NCBI RefSeq assembly: GCF_003067705.1
Contig: NZ_QANL01000002.1
Span: forward strand, 620,001 to 684,000
Origin: Planctomonas deserti
GTDB lineage: Bacteria; Actinomycetota; Actinomycetes; Actinomycetales; Microbacteriaceae
Length of the DNA: 64,000 nt
Direction: 5' to 3'
Shown here: piece after piece, positions 57,468-64,000 of the stretch
How the letters are laid out: the number at the start of each line of letters is the position of its first letter
How positions within the stretch are numbered: the first letter of the stretch is position 1
Translations under genes and position numbers: made by a program
Notes under the pieces: model-generated
Seen by the model: only the letters and a program-made list of their open reading frames with translations
Told to the model about the DNA's origin: nothing
The model's database searches: none

Positions 57468-58451
57468 TTACACCCTTACTCTCGGGTCGAGGGCCGCGTA
57501 CACGACATCCGACAGCGTCCCGGCAATGAGCACGAGGATCGACGTGAACAGGATCGTGCCCGCCACGGCGTTGATGTCCGACGAGGTGACGCTCTGCAGC
57601 AGGTACTCGCCCATGCCGTGCCAGCTGAACACGTTCTCGGTGATGGTCGCACCCGTGAGGATCGTGCCGAACGAGTAGGCGAAGAACGTCGACATGGGGA
57701 TGAGCGCGACGCGCACGCCGTGGCGCACGATGGCGGATCCGCGCGTGCGCCCCTTCGCGCGCGCCGTGCGGATGTAGTCGGCGGACAGCACGTCGAGCAT
57801 CGCACTGCGCTGGTAGCGGCTGTAGAGCGCGACGGCGCCGATGGTGAGCGAGATGGTCGGCAGGATGAGGTGCACGAGGCGGTCGCCGAAGATCACCCAG
57901 AATCCGCCGTCGAGCCCGGCCGTGTACTCGCCGGTGAAGTTGATGATCTGCTGGCCCGACGCCCGGTTCACGTTGGTCGCGCCGATCATGAGCAGCACGG
58001 CGACGACGAACGGGGGAGTAGCGAGCACCGCGAAGGAGCTATAGGTGATGACCTGGTCCGACGCCCGGTACTGCCGCACGGCGCCCCAGACGCCGAGCGC
58101 GACGCCGATGACCGCGCCGAGGATGCTGCCGATGATGAGCAGTCGGAGGCTGGTGCCCGCACGGCTCACGATGTCGGCGGTGACCTCGTTGCCGGTCACG
58201 CTCTGCCCGAGCGACCCGCGCGTGATGAGGCCGGTGATCCAGATGCCGAGCCGCTCGAGGATCGGCGTGTCCGGGTTGATGTTCAGGTCGTTGAGGATCG
58301 AGTTGATGCTCGCCTCGGGGATGGGCGGGTTACGGCCCAGATAGCGCGCAGCCGGGTTGAGCGTCGCGCTCGCCAGCACGTAGCCGAGGACCGTGGCGAT
58401 CGACGCGAGGATGACGTAGTTGACGATCCGCCTGGCGATGAATCCGAGCAC
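57468..58451 (-). CDS. Oligopeptide ABC transporter permease, DppB/OppB-type, locus 2
   Basis: The 327-residue protein has six transmembrane segments. It begins GFIARRIVNYVILASIATVL; RGSLGQSVTGNEVTADIVSR is the segment after the first large loop, and the coupling loop is DYIRTARAKGRTRGSAIVRH. It is first in the minus-strand operon, divergent from its likely binding-protein gene. Confidence 0.92.
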   Translation of the reverse strand: MLGFIARRIVNYVILASIATVLGYVLASATLNPAARYLGRNPPIPEASINSILNDLNINPDTPILERLGIWITGLITRGSLGQSVTGNEVTADIVSRAGTSLRLLIIGSILGAVIGVALGVWGAVRQYRASDQVITYSSFAVLATPPFVVAVLLMIGATNVNRASGQQIINFTGEYTAGLDGGFWVIFGDRLVHLILPTISLTIGAVALYSRYQRSAMLDVLSADYIRTARAKGRTRGSAIVRHGVRVALIPMSTFFAYSFGTILTGATITENVFSWHGMGEYLLQSVTSSDINAVAGTILFTSILVLIAGTLSDVVYAALDPRVRV

Positions 58452-58804
58452 TGCTTACCCCACTTCGGTGATCGGAGGGCGGCTCGAGGACGCGCACTCC
58501 GGTGTGCGAGACCCGCCGGACTCGCGGCTCGCGGAGGGTGTCGACTCGAACAACTTACCCCCGAAGATTGCGTCCCCCGGCACTGCGCCCGATCGGCACC
58601 GCACGGGGGAGCGGACCTCGAACACTGTCCTCCCGATATGTTTCGGCGCTGTGACGACTTTGATTCAACTTCATAACGAAGGGGTCACGGGCGACGCCAT
58701 CCGGTGCACCGCGTGAAACTCTGTTGCCCATTGGCTTGGGGGCACCGTGCCTCGGCAACGCGCGCCCCACTCGGTCGAGAACCCCACGAAAGGTAACGAA
58801 ATCT
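58452..58804. other. Divergent intergenic region (353 bp) of oligopeptide locus 2
   Basis: It must carry promoters for both the permease operon and the binding protein. An AT-rich patch near 58655-58680 contains the 9-bp palindrome TTGATTCAA (58660-58668) and could be a promoter or operator. A GAAAGG site precedes the right-hand gene. No gene was found. Confidence 0.45.
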
Positions 58805-60517
58805 ATGCTGAAGCTGCGTAAGGCGGGGGTCGTGCTCACGGGCATCACCGCCGCCGCTCTCGTGCTCACCGGATGCACCGGCGGAGGAGGCGGGGGCGCA
58901 CAGACGTCCGGTGGCGGTGGCGAGGACGCCGTCGAAGAGGCGAACCTCCCGGGCACCGGTTGGGACCGGGCCGAGCGCGACGGGATCCAGGACGGCGGGA
59001 CGCTGACGATCCCCGTCGACCAGCCCACCACGAACTTCAACATCAACCACGTCGACTCCGGCACGGTTGATGACAACATCATCTCCGGCCTCTTCTACCC
59101 GAACTTCCTGAAGTTCAACGAGGACGGCACCTGGGAGCCCAACACCGACTACGTCCAGTCGATGGAGCTCACCAGCGAGGACCCGCAGGTCGTGGAGATC
59201 AAGATCAACCCCGACGCCGTCTGGAATGACGGGACCCCGCTCACCGTCGCCGACATCGCCGCCAACTGGCAGGCGCTGAACGGCACGAACGAGGCGTACC
59301 AGGTCGTGTCGACGAACGTCTGGAAGGACATCGCGTCCGTCGAGCAGGGCACGGACGACCGCCACGCGATCATCACGTTCGCCGCGAAGAACGCCGACTG
59401 GCCGTCCATCTTCGGCGCTCTGCTGCCCGCATCCGTCGCCTCGACCCCCGAGGCCTTCAACACCGCGTGGGCGACCGCCCCGACGATGTCGGCGGGCCCC
59501 TTCCAGATCGCGGAGAACGACGTCGCCGGCCAGGTGCTCACCTTCGAGCGCAACCCGGAGTGGTGGGGCGAGCCCGCCAAGCTCGACTCGGTGATCTTCA
59601 AGGTCGTGTCCCGCGCCGGTCTCGCCCAGGCCTTCGGCAACGCCGAGATCGACCTGACGAACCTGTACGGCAGCGCCGACAACTTCGAGACCGCGCAGGG
59701 ACGCGATGACGCGAAGATCGAGCGCTCGCTCGGCACGGTCTACCGCCACGTCACCCTCAACGGCACGGGCCCCGTGCTCAGCGACGTCAACGTGCGCAAG
59801 GCGTTCGCGATGTCGCTGAACCGTGAGGTCATCGCGCAGTCCCGGCTCGCGCCGGTGGAGTCGCCCGTCAACACCCTCGGCAACCTCGTCTACCTGCCCG
59901 GTCAGCCCGGCTACGAGGACCACGCTAGCGACGTGTACGGCTACGACGTCGAGGGCGCCAAGGAGATGCTCGAGGAGGCCGGCTGGACCGGCGAGGGCGT
60001 CCGCGAGAAGGACGGCCAGCCGCTCACCGTGCGCTTCGTGATCCCCTCGGACAACCCGGCATCGGCCGAGGTCGCCCAGCAGGTGCAGGCGCAGACCGCC
60101 GAGACCGGCTTCGACGTGAAGATCGACACCGTTCCCACGGACGACTTCTTCACGGAGTACATCACGCAGGAGGCCAAGGACTTCGACGCGACGTACTTCG
60201 CCTGGCAGGGCACCGCGTTCCCGGTCTCCAGCGTCGAGTCGATCTACTACCCGGTCGACTCCGGCCAGAACTACAGCGGCATCACGGACGAGAGCCTCGG
60301 TGAGGACTTCCTCGCCGCGAACGCCGAGCTCGACCCCGAGAAGCGCATCGAGCTGGCCAACGAGATCGACAAGAAGCTGATCAACCTCGCCGGGACGATC
60401 CCGCTGTTCTTCGAGCCCTACGCCTGGGCCGTCAAGGACGGGCTGGTCAACTACGGACCCAGCCAGTTCGAGTACGGCTCCGTGCAGTGGCAGAACGTGG
60501 GCTGGGCCACGGAGTAA
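58805..60517 (+). CDS. Oligopeptide ABC transporter substrate-binding lipoprotein (SBP_bac_5), locus 2
   Basis: The 570-residue protein has lipobox LVLTGC (Cys24) and a Gly-rich linker. The family-5 domain includes TLTIPVDQPTTNFNINHVDS, DPQVVEIKINPDAVWNDGTP, SAGPFQIAENDVAGQVLTFE, and NVRKAFAMSLNREVIAQSRL. It is longer than the locus-1 protein and not a recent duplicate (different linkers and C-termini). A terminator follows at 60546-60580. The ATG has GAAAGGTAACG upstream. Confidence 0.93.
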   Translation: MLKLRKAGVVLTGITAAALVLTGCTGGGGGGAQTSGGGGEDAVEEANLPGTGWDRAERDGIQDGGTLTIPVDQPTTNFNINHVDSGTVDDNIISGLFYPNFLKFNEDGTWEPNTDYVQSMELTSEDPQVVEIKINPDAVWNDGTPLTVADIAANWQALNGTNEAYQVVSTNVWKDIASVEQGTDDRHAIITFAAKNADWPSIFGALLPASVASTPEAFNTAWATAPTMSAGPFQIAENDVAGQVLTFERNPEWWGEPAKLDSVIFKVVSRAGLAQAFGNAEIDLTNLYGSADNFETAQGRDDAKIERSLGTVYRHVTLNGTGPVLSDVNVRKAFAMSLNREVIAQSRLAPVESPVNTLGNLVYLPGQPGYEDHASDVYGYDVEGAKEMLEEAGWTGEGVREKDGQPLTVRFVIPSDNPASAEVAQQVQAQTAETGFDVKIDTVPTDDFFTEYITQEAKDFDATYFAWQGTAFPVSSVESIYYPVDSGQNYSGITDESLGEDFLAANAELDPEKRIELANEIDKKLINLAGTIPLFFEPYAWAVKDGLVNYGPSQFEYGSVQWQNVGWATE

Positions 60518-60545
60518 CCGCGCGGTTCGATCCGTTTCCACCTGG

Positions 60546-60580
60546 AGGGGTGCATGGTCCGCCCGGACCGTGCACCCCTT
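60546..60580 (+). terminator. Terminator after the binding-protein gene (locus 2)
   Basis: AGGGGTGCATGGTCC (60546-60560) pairs with GGACCGTGCACCCCT (60565-60579) with one T-G wobble, around a 4-nt loop. It lies 29 nt after the stop and ends this single-gene transcript. Confidence 0.8.
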
Positions 60581-60685
60581 CGTCGTTCCACCGTGGTCTG
60601 CGCGCGGGAGGGGAACAAAACGCCGGGCGCGGCGGTTGCACCTGGGGACGGCGGCACCCCGCCGGGGGAATTCCGCGCGTGCGGG

Positions 60686-60691
60686 TAGACT
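60686..60691 (+). promoter_or_regulatory. -10 box of typA
   Basis: TAGACT fits TANNNT and lies 93 nt before the typA ATG; the -35 is unclear. The leader would be about 86 nt and ends in an AAGGAAAA ribosome site. Confidence 0.4.
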
Positions 60692-60783
60692 GAACACGCC
60701 GGGTCCGTGCTCACGGACGCCCGCCCACTCTCGTCCAGACGGACCACCGCTCCGCAGGACCACCATCTTCTAAGGAAAAAACT

Positions 60784-62691
60784 ATGGCGCTTGCCACGCG
60801 CGAGAACTTGAGGAACGTCGCCATCGTCGCGCACGTCGACCACGGGAAGACCACCCTGGTCGACGCGATGCTGAAGCAGACCAACTCGTTCGACGCCCAC
60901 TTCGAGGGCGAGGACCGCATGATGGACTCGAACGACCTCGAGCGCGAAAAGGGCATCACGATCCTCGCCAAGAACACGGCGATCCTCTACAACGGCAAGT
61001 TCGCCGAGCACGGCCCCGTCACGATCAACGTGATCGACACCCCCGGCCACGCCGACTTCGGTGGCGAGGTGGAGCGCGGTCTGTCCATGGTCGACGGCGT
61101 CGTGTTGCTCGTCGACGCGAGCGAGGGCCCGCTGCCGCAGACCCGCTTCGTGCTCCGCAAGGCCCTCGAGGCCAAGCTGCCCGTCATCCTGCTCGTCAAC
61201 AAGACGGACCGCCCCGACGCGCGCATCGACGAGGTCGTGGCCGAGAGCCAGGACCTCCTGCTCGGTCTTGCGAGCGACATGTCCGACGATGTGCCGGACC
61301 TCGACCTCGACGCGATCCTGGATGTCCCCGTCGTGTACGCGTCCGGCCGCAACGGCGCCGCGAGCGACAACAAGCCCGAGAACGGCACGCTGCCGGACAA
61401 CGACGACCTCGAGCCGCTGTTCCACGCCATCCTCACCCACGTGCCCGCGCCGAAGTACGACGACGAGCACCCGCTGCAGGCTCACGTCACCAACCTCGAC
61501 GCGTCGCCGTTCCTCGGCCGCCTCGCCCTGCTGCGCGTATTCCACGGCACGCTGAACAAGGGTCAGACCGTCGCCTGGGTCAAGCACGACGGAAGCGTGC
61601 ACAGCGCACGCATCACCGAGCTGCTCGCGACCAAGGCGCTCACCCGCTATCCCACGGACTCCGCGGGCCCCGGTGACATCGTCGCCGTCGCCGGCTTCCC
61701 GGACATCACCATCGGTGAGACCCTTGCCGACCCGGAGGACGTGCGCCCGCTCCCGACCATCACGGTCGACGACCCAGCCATCTCGATGACCGTCGGCACC
61801 AACACCTCGCCGCTGGTCGGCAAGGTGAAGGGCTCGAAGGTCACCGCCCGCATGGTGAAGGACCGCCTCGACCGCGAACTCGTCGGAAACGTGTCCATCA
61901 AGCTGGTCGACATCGGCCGCCCCGACGCGTGGGAGGTGCAGGGCCGCGGCGAGCTCGCGCTCGCCATCCTGGTCGAGCAGATGCGCCGCGAGGGCTACGA
62001 GCTGACCGTGGGCAAGCCGCAGGTGGTCACGAAGACCATCGACGGCAAGACGCACGAGCCGTTCGAGCACCTGACCGTCGACGCCCCCGAGGAGCACCTC
62101 GGCGCCATCACGCAGCTCCTCGCCGCCCGCAAGGGTCGCATGGAGAGCATGAGCAACCACGGCACCGGCTGGGTGCGCATGGAGTTCATCGTGCCGTCGC
62201 GCGGCCTCATCGGCTTCCGCACCGAGTTCCTCACCATCACCCGCGGCACCGGCATCGCCAACGCGATCTCGCACGGCTACGAGCCGTGGGCCGGCGCCAT
62301 CGAGACCCGCAGCAACGGCTCGATCGTGGCCGACCGCAGCGGCGTCGCGACGCCGTTCGCCATGGTCGCCCTGCAGGAGCGCATGTCGTTCTTCGTGGAG
62401 CCGACGCAGGAGGTCTACGAGGGCATGGTCGTGGGCGAGAACTCGCGCGCCGACGACATGGACGTGAACATCACCAAGGAGAAGCAGCTGACCAACATGC
62501 GTCAGTCCACCTCCGACACGTTCGAGCGCATGACCCCGTCGCGCCGGCTCACCCTCGAGGAGTGCCTCGAGTTCGCCCGCGAGGACGAGTGCGTCGAGGT
62601 CACGCCGACGGCCATCCGCATCCGCAAGGTGGAGCTGGACCAGAACGCCCGCGCCCGCTCGGCGTCGCGCCTGAAGAAGCAGAACGCGTAA
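60784..62691 (+). CDS. typA: Translational GTPase TypA/BipA
   Basis: The 635-residue protein has G1 as VAHVDHGKTTLVDAML, switch I with GITILAKNTAIL, G3 as DTPGHADFGGEVERGL, G4 as NKTDRPDARIDE. Domain II (about 225-310) has LGRLALLRVFHGTLNKGQTV; domains III and V follow, and the TypA-specific C-terminal domain includes GRMESMSNHGTGWVRMEF and ADDMDVNITKEKQLTNMRQS. TypA is a ribosome-binding GTPase used in stress and cold adaptation. AAGGAAAA precedes the ATG; a T-rich terminator follows. Confidence 0.96.
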   Translation: MALATRENLRNVAIVAHVDHGKTTLVDAMLKQTNSFDAHFEGEDRMMDSNDLEREKGITILAKNTAILYNGKFAEHGPVTINVIDTPGHADFGGEVERGLSMVDGVVLLVDASEGPLPQTRFVLRKALEAKLPVILLVNKTDRPDARIDEVVAESQDLLLGLASDMSDDVPDLDLDAILDVPVVYASGRNGAASDNKPENGTLPDNDDLEPLFHAILTHVPAPKYDDEHPLQAHVTNLDASPFLGRLALLRVFHGTLNKGQTVAWVKHDGSVHSARITELLATKALTRYPTDSAGPGDIVAVAGFPDITIGETLADPEDVRPLPTITVDDPAISMTVGTNTSPLVGKVKGSKVTARMVKDRLDRELVGNVSIKLVDIGRPDAWEVQGRGELALAILVEQMRREGYELTVGKPQVVTKTIDGKTHEPFEHLTVDAPEEHLGAITQLLAARKGRMESMSNHGTGWVRMEFIVPSRGLIGFRTEFLTITRGTGIANAISHGYEPWAGAIETRSNGSIVADRSGVATPFAMVALQERMSFFVEPTQEVYEGMVVGENSRADDMDVNITKEKQLTNMRQSTSDTFERMTPSRRLTLEECLEFAREDECVEVTPTAIRIRKVELDQNARARSASRLKKQNA

Positions 62692-62711
62692 GGCTCTCCG
62701 CCTTCCGCGCA

Positions 62712-62760
62712 CAGGGCCCGCCCCGTCTCCGGACGGCGGCGGGCCCTGTGTTTGTTTGTA
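62712..62760 (+). terminator. Intrinsic terminator of typA
   Basis: CAGGGCCCGCC (62712-62722) and GGCGGGCCCTG (62738-62748) form an 11-bp stem around a 15-nt loop that itself can pair, followed by TGTTTGTTTGTA. This is the only clear T-tailed terminator in the window. Confidence 0.9.
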
Positions 62761-62764
62761 TGCA

Positions 62765-62853
62765 CGGTCGCTGAGCCGCTACGGTCGCCGAGCCGCTTCG
62801 GTCGCTGAGCCTGTCGAAGCGACGTGACGTCCCTTCGACAGGCTCAGGGACCG
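62765..62853. repeat. REP-like palindrome cluster D (one opposed pair plus partial units)
   Basis: Two partial CGGTCGC(T/C)GAGCCGCT units (62765-62798) are followed by a full reverse GTCGCT...AGCGAC hairpin (62799-62824) and a forward GTCCCT...AGGGAC hairpin (62828-62853). It lies in the convergent gap after typA. Confidence 0.85.
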
Positions 62854-62855
62854 TG

Positions 62856-63152
62856 TCACTCGGCGAGGCGGTGGGAGTCTCGGAGGAGCGCCTCCAGCTC
62901 GTCCAGCGGTACCGCGGGCAGCCGCACCAGCACGAGCAGCGGCGAGCGATCGTGGTGCGCCGTCCAGTAGTAGAGCTCCGGATAGAGCGCGGCCAGGGCC
63001 TCCCGGTCCTCCGTCTTCACCGTCAGGACGTCGTCGTCCCACATCCGGGCGACGAGCGTCCGCGCGAACCAGGCCGGCCGGTTCCAGCTGAGCCGCTCGG
63101 TGACGCCGGGCAGGGTCGAGCAGATCCGCCGCACGTCGTCCTCGGTCGCCAT
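62856..63152 (-). CDS. MmcQ/YjbR family protein
   Basis: The 98-residue protein matches the small MmcQ/YjbR (CyaY-like fold) family: CSTLPGVTERLSWNRPAWFA, VLTVKTEDREALAALYPELY, WTAHHDRSPLLVLVRLPAVP, and a closing LDELEALLRDSHRL. Family members are often called DNA-binding but the role is not established. It ends 3 nt from the repeat cluster D. Confidence 0.85.
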   Translation of the reverse strand: MATEDDVRRICSTLPGVTERLSWNRPAWFARTLVARMWDDDVLTVKTEDREALAALYPELYYWTAHHDRSPLLVLVRLPAVPLDELEALLRDSHRLAE

Positions 63153-63230
63153 GCCTCATGCTGGCACCGGCAGCGCGTTGTGGGCCAGGGTGCGCCGGGA
63201 ACCCGGAGGGGTGCGTCCTAGGCTGGCGGG

Positions 63231-64000
63231 ATGACGGACGGCACGCTCGACGACCCGAACCTGTGGCTCGAGGACATCCACGGGACGGAACAGCTCGCGT
63301 GGGCGGCCGAGCGGACGAAGCGCACGACCGACTGGCTCGCGTCCGACCGCTACACGGACACCGTGGAGCGGCTGCTCGAGGTGTACGACTCCGAGGAGCG
63401 GATCCCGGTCGTGCACCGCCGTGGCGAGCACTACTACAACTTCTGGCGCGACGCCGAGCATCCGCGCGGGCTCTGGCGACGCGCGACGCTCGAGAGCTAC
63501 CTGACCCCCGAGCCCGAGTGGGACGTGCTCCTCGACGTCGACGCCCTCGGCCGGGAGGAGGGCACCTCCTGGGTCTACGCGGGCTCGGCGCTGCTACGTC
63601 CCACGCTGGACCGCGCCCTGGTGTCGCTCTCGCCGGACGGTGGCGACGCGGTGACCGTGCGGGAGTTCGACCTTTCGTCGCGCGCGTTCGTGCCCGGAGG
63701 CTTCGAGATCCCCACGGCCAAGAGCAGCGTCGGCTGGATCGACCGCGACACCGTCTTCGTGGCGACGGACTTCGGCCCCGGCAGCATGACCGAGTCGAGC
63801 TACCCGCGCACCGTCCGCCGGCTGCGGCGCGGACAGCCGCTCGCCGAGGCGGAGCTCGTGCACGAGGTGCGGCCGAGCGACATGATCGTATACGCCCGCC
63901 ACGACCACACGCCGGGCTTCGAGCGCGACCTCGTGACCGAGGTGTACGACTTCCACCGCAGCCGCACCTTCCTTCTGCGGGACGGCTCGCTGGTGCCGAT
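63231..64000 (+). CDS. Prolyl oligopeptidase family protein (S9), 5' part, truncated by window end
   Basis: The gene runs off the right edge; about 256 codons are visible. The start DGTLDDPNLWLEDIHGTEQL and AWAAERTKRTTDWLA match the S9A N-terminal region, and IPVVHRRGEHYYNFWRDAEH with GLWRRATLESYLT and DVLLDVDALGREEGTSW is the beta-propeller beginning seen in these peptidases. The catalytic Ser domain lies outside the window. TAGGCT (63219-63224) ends 6 nt before the ATG, so a leaderless transcript is likely, although GGCGGG could also be a weak ribosome site. Confidence 0.85.
   Translation, partial: MTDGTLDDPNLWLEDIHGTEQLAWAAERTKRTTDWLASDRYTDTVERLLEVYDSEERIPVVHRRGEHYYNFWRDAEHPRGLWRRATLESYLTPEPEWDVLLDVDALGREEGTSWVYAGSALLRPTLDRALVSLSPDGGDAVTVREFDLSSRAFVPGGFEIPTAKSSVGWIDRDTVFVATDFGPGSMTESSYPRTVRRLRRGQPLAEAELVHEVRPSDMIVYARHDHTPGFERDLVTEVYDFHRSRTFLLRDGSLVP

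Noticed and set aside
60451-62712. Open minus-strand frame of 753 codons opposite typA
   Set aside because: Antisense shadow; typA has every GTPase motif in the plus frame.

Overview
The window is high-GC (roughly 70%) bacterial chromosome with short intergenic gaps, many GTG starts and mostly ordinary housekeeping, transport and sugar-catabolic genes. The families present and the recurring GTCCCT/AGGGAC hairpin repeats point to an actinobacterium of the Micrococcales, most likely Microbacteriaceae. This is inferred from gene content and recollection of such genomes, not from a marker gene. No rRNA, tRNA, CRISPR array, prophage or insertion sequence was seen.

Layout. 1-16.3 kb: assorted single genes (end of a flavin monooxygenase, rmuC, a VOC protein, a DnaQ-like exonuclease, ychF, an SDR-like protein, a secreted GH25-like/ChW-repeat protein, DUF1801, DUF2071, a membrane protein with its TetR regulator, a sulfatase-modifying-factor-fold protein, a cupin, an alpha/beta hydrolase, a GntR regulator, a GNAT). 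16.4-25.4 kb: a sugar-utilisation locus (LacI, GH31 alpha-xylosidase, binding protein, two permeases, GH42 beta-galactosidase) with two LacI-type operators just after a good promoter. 25.4-28.6 kb: a PadR regulator coupled to a small membrane protein under a perfect palindrome, an HtrA-like lipoprotein protease and an SGNH-like protein. 28.8-33.4 kb: a LacI regulator divergent from a beta-phosphoglucomutase-like HAD protein and a GH65 phosphorylase. 34-35.4 kb: a MarR regulator and a CopC-like protein. 35.5-40.4 kb: a tandem glycine riboswitch followed by gcvT, gcvH and gcvP. 40.5-43.5 kb: an acetate-type sodium symporter with its DUF485 partner, and a CPBP protease. 43.9-49.3 kb: a complete oligopeptide ABC operon with a fused double ATPase. 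49.4-51.2 kb: a DrrAB-type exporter. 51.6-53 kb: a DUF222-HNH protein lying between two clusters of palindromic repeats. 53.6-60.5 kb: a second oligopeptide ABC locus (permeases, fused ATPase and a PH-domain protein on the minus strand; binding protein divergent). 60.8-64 kb: typA, an MmcQ/YjbR protein and the start of a prolyl-oligopeptidase-family gene.

The least explained material is intergenic. A family of about 26-bp palindromes occurs in four clusters in two covarying versions that always lie in opposite orientations, like REP/BIME elements, and two clusters flank the DUF222-HNH gene. A second palindrome family has two copies. Several genes have a TANNNT -10 box only 6-8 nt before the start codon and no Shine-Dalgarno sequence, suggesting leaderless mRNAs. 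Three local regulators (TetR, PadR, MarR) each sit beside a palindrome that overlaps their own promoter.
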